A stretch of 64,000 bases of DNA from Rhizobium rhododendri (GCF_007000325.2 NZ_CP117268.1:248001-312000), one strand, 5' to 3'. Positions 24,799 to 34,288 are shown, counted from the first letter of the stretch. Translations and numbers: made by a program. Notes: generated from the sequence alone by a model not told the origin.

Positions 24799-27297
24799 AT
24801 GTTGCAAACAGGCGTTAAAGCGGTCGAGGCGGAGACAAGAGACGTGATTATCCGTCTCTCCGGTATCTCCAAGTATTTCTCTGCCATCCCCGCACTCAGC
24901 GATGTGAACGTCGAGTTCTGCAAGGGCGAAGTTCACGCCATTCTCGGAGAGAACGGCGCCGGCAAATCGACGCTGATGAATATCATCTCCGGCACGTTGC
25001 GCCCGACCGACGGCGAAATCAGCTTCGAGGGTCGGCCGCTCCAGCAATTGACACCCGAGATTGCGAAGTCGCTGGGGATCGGTATCTGCTTCCAGCATCC
25101 GGCCATTCTCGAAGATCTTTCAATCATGGAAAATCTGCGTGTGGCGCTTCCGTCTTCGGTTTTTGCCGGCCGGTCGCCGCAGGAGGTCGTCCAGGAGGTT
25201 CTCGATACGGTCGGGCTTCAAGTGCCGCTTGTCATGCGTGCCGATAGCCTGACGGTGGCGCAGAAGCATCTGCTTGAAATCGCCAAGGCCCTGGCGCTGA
25301 AGCCACGGGTTCTCATCCTCGACGAGCCGACGGCTTCCCTCGACCAGGATTCGACCGACATGTTGTTCGGACGTATCCGCGAAATTGCGGGCGCCGGCAC
25401 AGCGGTCATCTATATCACCCATCGCCTGGCAGAACTTCGGCAGATCGCCCATCGTGTCACGGTATTGCGCGATGGCAAGGTGCGCGGTGCGGAAATGGTG
25501 CGGGACATCAGCGACGGTGATCTCGTCAACATGATCGTCGGGCGCACACTGAAATCGGCCTTTCCCCCAAAGTCGCAGCGGGCAGAGGACGAAACCAGCC
25601 TTTCCGTTAGCGGCATCAGCTCAAAGGAGCTGACAGACATCAGTTTCAACATGCAGCGCGGCCAGATCATCGGCGTCGCCGGCGTGGCTGGTAACGGCCA
25701 GCCGGAACTCATGCGCGTACTTGCAGGGTTGCATGTAGCGGAAGGGACTATCACGCTGCGTGGTCGGCAGCTGACGCAGAGCGAATTGCTGCGCGAAGCA
25801 GCCTTCATGCCATCCGACAGGCATGTGGAAGGGGTGGCAAGCAGCCTCACGGTGCGCGAGAACGCAACCTTCTCGGCTCTCGAAAAATTCTCTGTCGGCG
25901 GCGTCATGAGCCGCAAAAAGGAACTCGAGCAGGTCAACGCGATTTTCAGCGAGCTTGCGGTGAAGACACCCGGCTTGGAGGCGCCCATCCTGTCGCTTTC
26001 CGGTGGCAATCAGCAGAAGGTTGTGATGTCTCGGGCAATGCTATCCGATCCCGGCCTCATCATTGCCGACGAGCCAACGCAAGGCGTGGATGTCGGTGCC
26101 CGCTTCGAAATCTACCGTATCCTGCGCGAAGTCTCCGACCGCGGCACACCGGTCATCGTCAACTCCTCGGATGCCGTCGAACTCGAGGGGCTGTGTGACA
26201 AGGTCATCGTCATGTCGCGTGGCCATCTCGTTGCGACGTTGACCGGCGACGACGTCACCGAAGGACGCATCGTTGCTGCTGCCGTCAATGCCAGTACCCA
26301 TGGAGGCGCCAGCGTTTCCAAGGCTGTTGAAAAGACCAGTGCATTCCGTCATTTCCTGCAGTCTGACAACGCACCTGCTGTGCCACTTGCGCTCGTCACA
26401 ATCCTGCTCGGGCTCTATGTCTACAGCCAGAACGACAACTTCTTTTCGATCTACAACATCTACAATATCTTTCTTCTCGCAACGGCGCTTGGGTTCATCG
26501 CCCTCGGGCAGACCGTCGCGCTGCTGATGGGTGGCATCGATCTTTCCGTCGGCCCGCTCGCCGGCTTCCTCGTCGTCGTCGCCTCCTTCTTCATCAATGA
26601 CGATAAATCCTCCGTCATGATGCTGGCGGGCTTCGTGCTGATGTTTGCCGGTGCTTTCATCACCGGTACAATCAACGGGCTGTTGATCCGCTTTGCCAAT
26701 TTTACGCCGATCGCAGCCACGTTGGCCATGTATATTGCCATACAGGGGCTGAGCTTCCTGCTGCGCGACAATCCCGATGGCTACATCAGCGCGACCGTCA
26801 CCGATTGGGTCAATTGGCAGTGGGGGCCTTTCCCGGTCGCCTTCCTCGCATTGGTTGCAATCGCGGTCGGCGGCGAATATGTGCTGCGCCAGACAAAGGC
26901 AGGCTGGCGGCTGCGTGCCGTGGGTTCTGACGAGCATTCGGCGCGCAGGGCCGGCATCCGTGTCGACCTGACGTTCATTGCTGGCTATATCGCCTGTTCG
27001 CTGCTCACCGGCCTCGGCGCAATCATGCTGATGACGCAAATTGGCGTCGGAGATCCACGCCAGGGGATCAACTATACGCTCTCAAGCATCACGGCTGTGG
27101 TCCTTGGCGGCACCAGCCTCACCGGCGGCCGGGGAACGTTTATCGGAACCTTGCTGGGTGCGGTCCTGCTCACCGAGGTTCTGAACGCTGTCACCTTCCT
27201 CGGGCTTAGCCAAACGTTCCAGTATTTCTTCCAGGGTCTGCTGGTCGTCGCGGCTGCGCTCATCTATTCCGGTGTTCGCCGACGCGCCGCCAACTGA
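24799..27297 (+). CDS. Fused CUT2 ABC ATPase-permease
   Basis: This 832-aa protein joins an RbsA-type double ATPase to an RbsC-type permease in one continuous frame. The first nucleotide-binding domain has Walker A GENGAGKST (residues 50-58) and ILDEPTAS. The second has GVAGNGQPEL, LSLSGGNQQK and IIADEPTQGVDVGAR. After a linker near residue 510 the permease begins, with LLMGGIDLSVGPLAGFLVVV and VVLGGTSLTGGRGT. No internal stop or frameshift is seen, so the fusion looks functional. Separate ATPase and permease polypeptides are the usual arrangement. It works with the free permease and binding protein encoded upstream. Confidence 0.92.
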   Translation: MLQTGVKAVEAETRDVIIRLSGISKYFSAIPALSDVNVEFCKGEVHAILGENGAGKSTLMNIISGTLRPTDGEISFEGRPLQQLTPEIAKSLGIGICFQHPAILEDLSIMENLRVALPSSVFAGRSPQEVVQEVLDTVGLQVPLVMRADSLTVAQKHLLEIAKALALKPRVLILDEPTASLDQDSTDMLFGRIREIAGAGTAVIYITHRLAELRQIAHRVTVLRDGKVRGAEMVRDISDGDLVNMIVGRTLKSAFPPKSQRAEDETSLSVSGISSKELTDISFNMQRGQIIGVAGVAGNGQPELMRVLAGLHVAEGTITLRGRQLTQSELLREAAFMPSDRHVEGVASSLTVRENATFSALEKFSVGGVMSRKKELEQVNAIFSELAVKTPGLEAPILSLSGGNQQKVVMSRAMLSDPGLIIADEPTQGVDVGARFEIYRILREVSDRGTPVIVNSSDAVELEGLCDKVIVMSRGHLVATLTGDDVTEGRIVAAAVNASTHGGASVSKAVEKTSAFRHFLQSDNAPAVPLALVTILLGLYVYSQNDNFFSIYNIYNIFLLATALGFIALGQTVALLMGGIDLSVGPLAGFLVVVASFFINDDKSSVMMLAGFVLMFAGAFITGTINGLLIRFANFTPIAATLAMYIAIQGLSFLLRDNPDGYISATVTDWVNWQWGPFPVAFLALVAIAVGGEYVLRQTKAGWRLRAVGSDEHSARRAGIRVDLTFIAGYIACSLLTGLGAIMLMTQIGVGDPRQGINYTLSSITAVVLGGTSLTGGRGTFIGTLLGAVLLTEVLNAVTFLGLSQTFQYFFQGLLVVAAALIYSGVRRRAAN

Positions 27298-27398
27298 GAT
27301 AGCGGATACGCTTTTCGCCGATGGCTACGGCTAGGATCCGGTTTTTGACCCTGCCGGGGGCAACGGCTTCGGTCGGGGCTAGTTGAGGGTGCTCGGCA

Positions 27399-28055
27399 CT
27401 AGCGAAGTTTGGCCAGCAGCGCGTCCGCACCTTTTTCAACGCCCACCATCGAAGCTTGCATCGATCCCATGCTAGCGCCGATATTCATTGCTCCCGGAAA
27501 TTGTTTGCTGACATAGGCAAGCAGCAGGCGGCTCGTTGTTGCATCGTAGACCTCGACCGCATAGTTGACCGATCCCGTCATCGATCCTTCGCCCCCTCGG
27601 ACTGCCTGAACGCCGTTGTAGACGCCGCCCGCGACGTCGAAATGGGAAAGCGTGCCGAGCACGGGGGTATTTGCTTTCGCGCCCGTGAGCGTTAGGTGCA
27701 GCCTGAGTGTGTTCGGCTGCGGAGCCGTCACGATCGAGAACCGCGTTTTCAGCTTGTCGGTGAATTCCGATTGCATGTAGCGCGCGAGAGCCTGCTTGTC
27801 CTCGGCGGAAACCTTGCCAAACTGAGCGTCGGCGCCGGCATAGACAGTCACGGGGTCAACGATCATTCTAGTGTATTGTCGAAAGCTGATGTCGCCCCGG
27901 AAAACAAAGGGTTCGCGACCATTCTGGTCATTGGGATTGGGTTTCAGCACCGACGCTGAGGCGAGCCCGTCGTAGACGACAGGACCGGTCGTCGTACATC
28001 CGGCAGTCACTGCACACGCAAATGCAATCGCGAAAAAGGTTTTGATTGTTGGCAT
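27399..28055 (-). CDS. DUF3313-family outer-membrane lipoprotein
   Basis: The 218-aa product has a lipoprotein signal (MPTIKTFFAIAFACAVTAGC) with the lipobox Cys at residue 20. It continues with the DUF3313 pattern: GREPFVFRGDISFRQYTRMI, DPVTVYAG, and a final block with a glycine-rich GAMNIGASMGSMQA. Function is unknown for the family; it is a periplasm-facing lipoprotein. The gene is convergent with the fused ABC gene and precedes (on its strand, downstream of) the two-component system at 28179-30226. Confidence 0.85.
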   Translation of the reverse strand: MPTIKTFFAIAFACAVTAGCTTTGPVVYDGLASASVLKPNPNDQNGREPFVFRGDISFRQYTRMIVDPVTVYAGADAQFGKVSAEDKQALARYMQSEFTDKLKTRFSIVTAPQPNTLRLHLTLTGAKANTPVLGTLSHFDVAGGVYNGVQAVRGGEGSMTGSVNYAVEVYDATTSRLLLAYVSKQFPGAMNIGASMGSMQASMVGVEKGADALLAKLR

Positions 28056-28178
28056 AGAAAGATAGTCTCCGAGCTAAGATTCAGGAATGACCATCCGACA
28101 TTTGTGTATTGTCGTGTCTTCTTTGATGTTCTGAAATATTCGCAGCCACGAATGAACAAACGGGGCGCTGCAAGCCTG

Positions 28179-29507
28179 TCAGGTTGCGGGCGGCAGCCGG
28201 ATATCGGCCATCAGTCCTTTCGGCATATTGTCGAGCAACTGGAACGTGCCGTTGTGACCTTTCTCAACGATGCCCTTCGTGATCGTCAGGCCAAGGCCGA
28301 ATCCGCTCCCCATCGCTCCGCCCTGCCGGGATGCATCCGCCTTGAAGAACGGCTCGAGCACGCGTATTTTCATCTCGTCGGGAAGGCCCGGCCCATTGTC
28401 CTTCACTGCGATCCGGACACTGCCGTCGTCCAGGCATTCCAGCGTTATGCAGACCTGATCCGCATAACGGACGGAGTTCGACACCAGGTTGCTCACGGCT
28501 CTCGTCAGGCCTTGCGGCTTGCAGATGTACACGACACGTCGCGGACCTTCGAACGTAACGTTGACGCCAGTGTCGGCGAAATCGCTGGCGACGGTCTGGA
28601 GGAGGCTCGACAGATCGACTTTGCGGGTGTTTTCGACCTTGTCGTTGAGGAATGAGAGGCTTTCGTCGATCATCGAGCCGAGAGTGGTGACATCTCTCAG
28701 CATCAGATCCTTGAGGTCGGAATCTGCCAGCCGTTCGGCTCTCATGCGAAGCCGGGTGAGGGGCGTTCTGAGGTCATGGCTGATGGCGCGCAACAGCCTC
28801 GTGCGATCGACGGTCATCTGCTGAATACGGCTGCGCATGGTATTGAGAGAGTTAGCGAGAATTCGGATCTCGCTCGCACCCTCGACCGTGAACGGTTCCG
28901 CATAGGTTTCGTTCAGGACCGTTTCTCGCTGGGCCGCCGTCGCGATGCGCTCCAACGGCCGGGTTATCAGCCGGCTGCTGAGATAGGCCATGATCGCCAG
29001 GGGAATGATGATCTTCAAAAGCCCGCTGGCAACAGCTGGAGCAAACCAGAGATATTTCGGAAACGCAGGGGCTTCAATCGCAAGCGCGTTGTTGTTGTCG
29101 AGCATGACGAGAAGGCTATGGCGGGGACTGGCGTGCGAGAAGATTTCGCCGATCTCCGCGGCAAAGGATTTGTCCAATAGCCTGCGAATGCCCGGGCGAA
29201 CGTCTGCCTGGATCGGCACGACGGCGGCTGCGTCCGCGAACTGCCTGGGATCGACCCGCCCCATGCGGAGCCCGACGGCGGCCGCATTGGCAAGTGCTGC
29301 ATCCTCGTCTGCCCGGGAACTGGCCTTTTTGAATTGCTGCAGCACCGTCTCCACGCGACCGGCGAACAAGCCGATCTCGATCCCCTTGTCATGTCGGCCA
29401 TAGATGAACGGCTCGGTAATCGTCGCGACAGCGGATACGAGAACAACGAGGAGAATGGCAAGCAGGAGTATCTGTATGCGAAGGGACGCAGAACGCAGCG
29501 ATATCAC
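28179..29507 (-). CDS. Sensor histidine kinase (EnvZ-like)
   Basis: The 442-aa protein has two membrane segments (about residues 10-30 and 156-177) around a periplasmic domain, then a HAMP region (SSRLITRPLERI). The phospho-acceptor is His244 in AISHDLRTPLTRLRMRAE. The ATPase domain has NLVSNSVRYA, DNGPGLP and GSGFGLGLTI. It overlaps the response regulator gene by 4 bp and forms a two-component pair with it. The periplasmic domain gives no clue to the signal. Its C-terminus ends with a normal IRLPPAT strand. Confidence 0.92.
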   Translation of the reverse strand: MISLRSASLRIQILLLAILLVVLVSAVATITEPFIYGRHDKGIEIGLFAGRVETVLQQFKKASSRADEDAALANAAAVGLRMGRVDPRQFADAAAVVPIQADVRPGIRRLLDKSFAAEIGEIFSHASPRHSLLVMLDNNNALAIEAPAFPKYLWFAPAVASGLLKIIIPLAIMAYLSSRLITRPLERIATAAQRETVLNETYAEPFTVEGASEIRILANSLNTMRSRIQQMTVDRTRLLRAISHDLRTPLTRLRMRAERLADSDLKDLMLRDVTTLGSMIDESLSFLNDKVENTRKVDLSSLLQTVASDFADTGVNVTFEGPRRVVYICKPQGLTRAVSNLVSNSVRYADQVCITLECLDDGSVRIAVKDNGPGLPDEMKIRVLEPFFKADASRQGGAMGSGFGLGLTITKGIVEKGHNGTFQLLDNMPKGLMADIRLPPAT

Positions 29508-30226
29508 AATATCCGCTCCACTTTTGCGGCAAACATGTAGCCGCCGAGCCGGACCGTCTTGATAAACGTCGGCTCCTTGAGGTTCGGCTCGATCTTCTGG
29601 CGAACCCGACTGATGTGCGCGTCTATACTGCGCTCGATCGGTCCCGCAGTGCCCGCATGGGTCATCGACAGCAATTGTTCCCGCGTCAGGATCTTGTTGG
29701 GATTTTGGCAGAAGGCCAGTAGCAGGTCGAATTCGGCAGTCGTCATCGACACCTGCGCGCCCTCGGCGTCGTGCAGCTGGCGACTGTTTGGATCTATACG
29801 CCAGCCGGAAAATGTCAGGGCAGCGAGCCCGCCATCCTGTTCACGCACATAGGAAGCCCGACGCAGTATGCTCTTGATGCGGGCAATGAGTTCGCGCGAG
29901 TTAAACGGTTTGGTGACGTAGTCGTCGGCTCCCAGCTCGAGGCCGAGAATACGATCGATATCCTCCTGGAGCGCCGTCAGCATAATGATTGGGATGGTGC
30001 CGGAGGAGCGCAGCCTTCTGCAAATGCTGAAGCCGTCTTCTCCAGGGAGCATCGCATCCAGAACGATCAGATCGTATTTGTAGCGCGCCAGAAGGCGGTC
30101 CATGTCCGCACCGCTGTCGGCCGACGTCGCCTTGTAGCCATTGGCGCAGGCCAGCTCGACCAGCATTCCGGCGATTTCGGTGTCATCTTCAACGATGAGG
30201 ATGTGAGCTTGGTCTTGAAATGTCAT
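29504..30226 (-). CDS. OmpR-family response regulator
   Basis: Start ATG 30226-30224 (MTFQDQAHILIVEDD) gives 240 aa, the normal OmpR/PhoB length; a longer in-frame start adds 42 residues of unrelated sequence. The receiver domain has acidic residues Asp14/Asp15, phospho-acceptor Asp57 (LIVLDAMLPGEDG) and a conserved lysine in YVTKPFNSREL. The winged-helix effector domain contains FDLLLAFCQNPNKIL and the recognition helix before RVRQKIE. It is co-translated with the kinase gene. Confidence 0.92.
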   Translation of the reverse strand: MTFQDQAHILIVEDDTEIAGMLVELACANGYKATSADSGADMDRLLARYKYDLIVLDAMLPGEDGFSICRRLRSSGTIPIIMLTALQEDIDRILGLELGADDYVTKPFNSRELIARIKSILRRASYVREQDGGLAALTFSGWRIDPNSRQLHDAEGAQVSMTTAEFDLLLAFCQNPNKILTREQLLSMTHAGTAGPIERSIDAHISRVRQKIEPNLKEPTFIKTVRLGGYMFAAKVERIL

Positions 30227-30320
30227 CTCGGCGGGCTCCCCGATCTCAGAGGCCAGTCTTATCGCAGTTGCAAGCCGATTGCTGGATTTATCCGCTCCGG
30301 TCTTTTTTGCAAGCTCCAGA

Positions 30321-30698
30321 TCATATCCCACCGGACATCCCCGTATCGACAATGATCATCGAGATATAGCAGGCGCGTGCCGCAACCAGGACAAAAAAGG
30401 CAATTCCAAGAGTGAGTGTCGCGTAGTGGCGCCCACGGGAATACTTCGGCATGCCTTCGATGATCTTCATGAGCGTTATCCTCAGAACCTTCGCAAAAGT
30501 CAGAAGGCAAAAGAAGGCTGTCAGAACGAAACCGCTGACCGAGGCAGCGCCAATTATCCACAACATCAAAAGAGACCCTATCCAGAAGAGGAGTTCGCAT
30601 TTTACCGCGGCGGCCTGTGCAGGATCCAATCCCTGGGAGAGCCAGGTAAAAGCGGTTCGGCCAGTTGCCAAAGTTTTCAAGCGACCAATGTGAGACAT
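30321..30698 (-). CDS. Small membrane protein, unknown function
   Basis: Choosing ATG 30698-30696 (MSHIGRLKTL) gives 125 aa and places GGGAG ten bases upstream; in-frame ATGs further upstream overlap the end of the preceding gene. Three hydrophobic segments are visible: LLFWIGSLLMLWIIGAASVS, FVLTAFFCLLTFAKVL and LTLGIAFFVLVAARACYISM. No family is recognised. It lies between a receiver-like gene and the response regulator gene on the same strand and may share their transcript. Confidence 0.6.
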   Translation of the reverse strand: MSHIGRLKTLATGRTAFTWLSQGLDPAQAAAVKCELLFWIGSLLMLWIIGAASVSGFVLTAFFCLLTFAKVLRITLMKIIEGMPKYSRGRHYATLTLGIAFFVLVAARACYISMIIVDTGMSGGI

Positions 30699-30766
30699 CG
30701 TGTCTGCGCTCCCATGACGCGTCATGAAACCCGGACGATGGCAAGAGAGATCGGAAATAAGCACGC

Positions 30767-31240
30767 TCAGACGTCCATCCTCGCCATGGAGCGGCTTTTG
30801 AAAAAGTGCGCCGCCGCTTTGCGCCATCCCGCGTAGGCGGGGTTCGCTCCAGTCGGCTTGCGCCCGAACTCCGTGACTTTCTCAGGCTCCCGTCCTGATC
30901 GGGGCGCAGTGAGCGTCTTTATGCGGTTGACGAAGGCATTGACGTCGAACTGCTTGCTGCTGATCTCACCGCTGTCGGCTGTGAGCGACATATGGAAGAA
31001 GACCTCGAGGTTGACGACCGGGATTGTGATGATGTTTCGGACGATATCGATCTGCGGCCGGACGGTGACTGCCAGCGCGAATGCATCCGTACGAAGCGCG
31101 TCGAACAGGTCGGGGACTGTCGTGACTGCCACGGCGGGATAGCCCGCAAGTTCGAGCTTGGCGACGATGGTGTTTGCCGCGTTGGCCGGAAGAAAGACAA
31201 GAATGGGTCGTCTGTTATTTTTGCTCGCAGGTCCGCTCAC
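30767..31240 (-). CDS. Receiver-like protein without a phospho-acceptor, unknown function
   Basis: The 157-aa product shows an alternating strand/helix pattern resembling a response-regulator receiver (PILVFLPANAANTIVAKLE, PAVAVTTVPDLFDALRTDAF). The acidic pocket and the phospho-acceptor Asp expected after the third strand are absent (FALAVTVRPQIDI). The C-terminal part ends in a basic tail. If the fold prediction is right, it is a phosphorylation-independent pseudo-receiver. It precedes the small membrane protein and the two-component genes on the same strand. Confidence 0.55.
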   Translation of the reverse strand: MSGPASKNNRRPILVFLPANAANTIVAKLELAGYPAVAVTTVPDLFDALRTDAFALAVTVRPQIDIVRNIITIPVVNLEVFFHMSLTADSGEISSKQFDVNAFVNRIKTLTAPRSGREPEKVTEFGRKPTGANPAYAGWRKAAAHFFKSRSMARMDV

Positions 31241-31390
31241 GGCAAAGTCTCCTTGCTTGATCCGTCTGTTAGTTGGATTTTGTTCCGTCTCTATTGCCGA
31301 GCTGCGATTGGCGGCGGGAGGCAGGTGAGACCATCCCGGATGAGCCGAGAAAGTCTCGCCTTTGTGCTTCCCGGGCCATCCTGTCCGCGG

Positions 31391-31999
31391 CTAGAACTTG
31401 TAGCTCGCGCCGATCATGACCTTGTTCTGTGTGGCGCCAAAATCGCCGACGCCGGCGCCGAAATCCTTCTTGCCGAAGTCCGAATATCGATATTCGCCAC
31501 GAACCAGGACGTTGTCCGTAATAGCGTGTTCGACACCTCCACCCGCAGTCCATCCAATAAGGATGTCGTCTTTCTTGCGTATGGCGGGCAGGTCCAGCTT
31601 GCCGCTTGTCGCCGCGACGCCGGCAGTTGCGAAGATCAGCGTTCGGTCGAGGGCATAACCGATACGACCGCGTCCGGATGCATCCCATTCAAGGTCGGTG
31701 TCCTTGTCTTTGGCGAAGTTGTAGTTGAAGTCGTTCTCGATGCCGTAGACGATGCTGCCCGACTGGAAGTTATAGCCGGCGTGAATGCCTGCGGAGCCGT
31801 TGTCCAGATCTTCCTTGGTGCCGAGAACGGTCGTTTGATTCCAGCTATAGCCGCCCTGGGCGCCGATGTAGAAACCTGACCAGTCATAGGCTGAATGGGC
31901 AGCAGGCGCGGCCTCCGGAACAACGGACAGGTCCGCAGCCATTGCGGGCGCTGCCGACGAAATAGCGATAATGGCAAATACGAATGACTTGATGTGCAA
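31391..31999 (-). CDS. Outer-membrane beta-barrel protein (Omp25/RopB-like)
   Basis: The 202-aa product has a 21-residue Sec signal (MHIKSFVFAIIAISSAAPAM) followed by ADLS. The mature part shows SGFYIGAQGGYSWNQ and RGRIGYALDRTLIFATAGVA, typical of the small eight-stranded Omp25/Omp31 barrels of Rhizobiales. It ends MIGASYKF, the aromatic C-terminus that BAM recognises. It is probably a structural outer-membrane porin-like protein. It is transcribed alone, 150 bp upstream of the receiver-like gene. Confidence 0.9.
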   Translation of the reverse strand: MHIKSFVFAIIAISSAAPAMAADLSVVPEAAPAAHSAYDWSGFYIGAQGGYSWNQTTVLGTKEDLDNGSAGIHAGYNFQSGSIVYGIENDFNYNFAKDKDTDLEWDASGRGRIGYALDRTLIFATAGVAATSGKLDLPAIRKKDDILIGWTAGGGVEHAITDNVLVRGEYRYSDFGKKDFGAGVGDFGATQNKVMIGASYKF

Positions 32000-32165
32000 G
32001 GGAATAACTCTCTTTCATAAAATGGATGCAGAGGCTGACCCCACGACGGGAGGCCGGTTCGCATTGCACTATGCCGGAGAGCAATATTGCAGAGTGTCTT
32101 TTTGTATTAAGTTATGTTGCGGCACGAACGAGACGACCGTTTTCGTTCGCGCGCCGTCTCGTCGT

Positions 32166-34058
32166 TCAATGTTGCGTTGACCCTGAAGCACCGGAATCTG
32201 CCGTCTGTAGGTTCGGGGTCACCCGGCTGTCGAACGTAACGCAGTTCCGGCCACTCGTCTTCGCGGCGTAGAGTGCTTTGTCGGCGCTGTGGATGACGTC
32301 TTCAAGATCGCGGGCAACCGGCGTGCTAATGGCGCATCCGACGCTGGTTGTGAAAGTGATTCTGTGAGCGCCGGTGTTGACCATGGTCGCTGCAATCTCT
32401 TCCCGAAGACGATTTGCGAGCATAACAGTCGCCGCTTCGTCGGTCTCGCGAAGCAGCACCACGAATTCTTCACCTCCGAACCGTGCGACCTTGTCGGTGG
32501 AGCGGATACCGGCGCTGATGATATTGCCCATGGTGCGGATGACATAGTCACCCGCCGAGTGGCCAAACGCATCGTTTATTCGTTTGAAATTATCGATGTC
32601 GAACATGAGAATGCTAAAGGTGCCATTGCTCTTCTTGTAGTAATTCCAGGCGTCTTCAGCAAATTCCAGAAAGGCCCGCCGGTTGAGAAGGCCGGTGAGG
32701 CCGTCCGTATCGGCGAGGACCTGAAGGGTGTGGAGATCCTGCCCGAACCGACGCATCTTCTCCTCGTTGGTTCTCTTTTGAACCTCCACTTCGCGCTGCA
32801 GCGTATCGATCGTGCTGTGGGCATCCTGCTGGCCGGCTTCGGCAGATCCTAGTCTTCGCAGCAGGGAGCGGACCGCAGCGGAAAGCTGCAGAATATCCAA
32901 AGACCCGTGTTCACGCTCCACAGTCGTGCCATCTGTCTTGCGTCCGACGAGATCGAGGCTCTCGGCCAGGTTTTGCAGCGGCCTTGTGACAGCGCCTGAC
33001 AGCACCCAGGCGAGGCAGGAGGCAATGCCGGCCACTGCAAGGCCAACCAGCAAAATCTGCAGCACCAGTTTGTTCGCCGCCCCATAGATCACATCGACCG
33101 GCTTGCGGGCGGCGACTGTCCAGCCGAGACCCGGGTAGTCTCCATATCCCTTGGTCGCAACCAGCGCGGTTAGCATGTCCTTGCTGTCCGCGTGATCGAT
33201 GAAGACCGTGCCCCGGCTTGTCCCGGCGGCCCCGAGACGGGAAACGTCGATCTTCGCCGAATTATCGCCGATTAGAACCGAACCGTCACGCCCGACGACC
33301 CAGAGATCCGAAGGCGAGGCTTGATCCTCGTTGCTGAGAACGGTCCGTCGCACATCGTCCGCCCACGTCCAGCTCATATGGGCCCCAAGCACGCCGGCAA
33401 GCGTTCCCTGCCGGTCCCGCACAGGCATGGCAACGTCGACAAAGCGAAACGGGGCGTCGGTCGAAGAGGAGCGCAGCAGTTTGTCAAGCAGTTTTGCTTC
33501 GTGCACGTCCTCGACAGTGGGCGCTTTCAGGCCATTTACAAACCAGGGGCGTGCAGACACGGATTGACCTTCGAGCATGCCCTTGGTGGCAGCCCGCACG
33601 ATCCCGTCCGGCGATGCAAAGCCCAGCCAGGCATATTCCGACAAGCTCTCCTGGAGCCGCTGGAGAACGACGCGCACCGCATCGGGTTCGCTTCCCCAGA
33701 TCGGCTGAAGCGGTGCAAGGTTGGCGATATTCTGGATTTCCCGGTAGCGTTCGAACATGTGCTGGTCGAGACGTTCTGCCATGTGGCGTGCCAGGGTCAG
33801 CAACTCCTGGTTTGCGCTGGAGACCGCGTTCTGACGTGCTAGAATTGCAGCGCCGGAAGCAGCAATGCCAACGGCTCCGACGCAGGTAACCGCTGTCAGC
33901 AGTGCCATCTGTGCCCTGATCGTCAACCGGTCGCGAAGACTTTGGAAAGACCAACTGCCTAGCGAAACATGCACGTTGAAAACCTCGCCTGCAAGAAACC
34001 CACCTCCAGAATTAACGCCCGTTTTGACGAGGCTGACCGACAGAAACCACACAACCAT
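32166..34058 (-). CDS. Membrane-bound diguanylate cyclase with extracytoplasmic Cache-type sensor domain
   Basis: The 630-aa product has an N-terminal membrane segment (MALLTAVTCVGAVGIAASGA), a long extracytoplasmic sensor domain with Cache-like segments (WLGFASPDGIVRAATKGML, GVLGAHMSWTW), a second membrane segment (ILLVGLAVAGIASCLAWVLS), a HAMP-like linker and a C-terminal GGDEF domain. The active site is RFGGEEFVVLL, and the inhibitory I-site RSTD lies five residues before GGEEF, so product inhibition is expected. The GTG at 33974-33972 is a possible later start, because the first 28 residues look atypical. It is divergent from the chemoreceptor gene at 34289. Confidence 0.88.
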   Translation of the reverse strand: MVVWFLSVSLVKTGVNSGGGFLAGEVFNVHVSLGSWSFQSLRDRLTIRAQMALLTAVTCVGAVGIAASGAAILARQNAVSSANQELLTLARHMAERLDQHMFERYREIQNIANLAPLQPIWGSEPDAVRVVLQRLQESLSEYAWLGFASPDGIVRAATKGMLEGQSVSARPWFVNGLKAPTVEDVHEAKLLDKLLRSSSTDAPFRFVDVAMPVRDRQGTLAGVLGAHMSWTWADDVRRTVLSNEDQASPSDLWVVGRDGSVLIGDNSAKIDVSRLGAAGTSRGTVFIDHADSKDMLTALVATKGYGDYPGLGWTVAARKPVDVIYGAANKLVLQILLVGLAVAGIASCLAWVLSGAVTRPLQNLAESLDLVGRKTDGTTVEREHGSLDILQLSAAVRSLLRRLGSAEAGQQDAHSTIDTLQREVEVQKRTNEEKMRRFGQDLHTLQVLADTDGLTGLLNRRAFLEFAEDAWNYYKKSNGTFSILMFDIDNFKRINDAFGHSAGDYVIRTMGNIISAGIRSTDKVARFGGEEFVVLLRETDEAATVMLANRLREEIAATMVNTGAHRITFTTSVGCAISTPVARDLEDVIHSADKALYAAKTSGRNCVTFDSRVTPNLQTADSGASGSTQH

Positions 34059-34288
34059 TTAAAATTGATGCACGCATGACACGTCGCCGATGTCCACATT
34101 GGGACGTTCGTTGTTACAGGTCCATAGCCATCCTGCGGCAAATTGCTGTGAATGCTGTCGAGACGGTACTGATCCGGCCAAATATCTTAAGCAGCACGAA
34201 GGGCTGGCATTCACAATTAATCGCTTTTTAAGCAAGATGTCAGACAATTGGGCCAGCATCTTAACACTGACATCCTTGGAGCCGCGCG

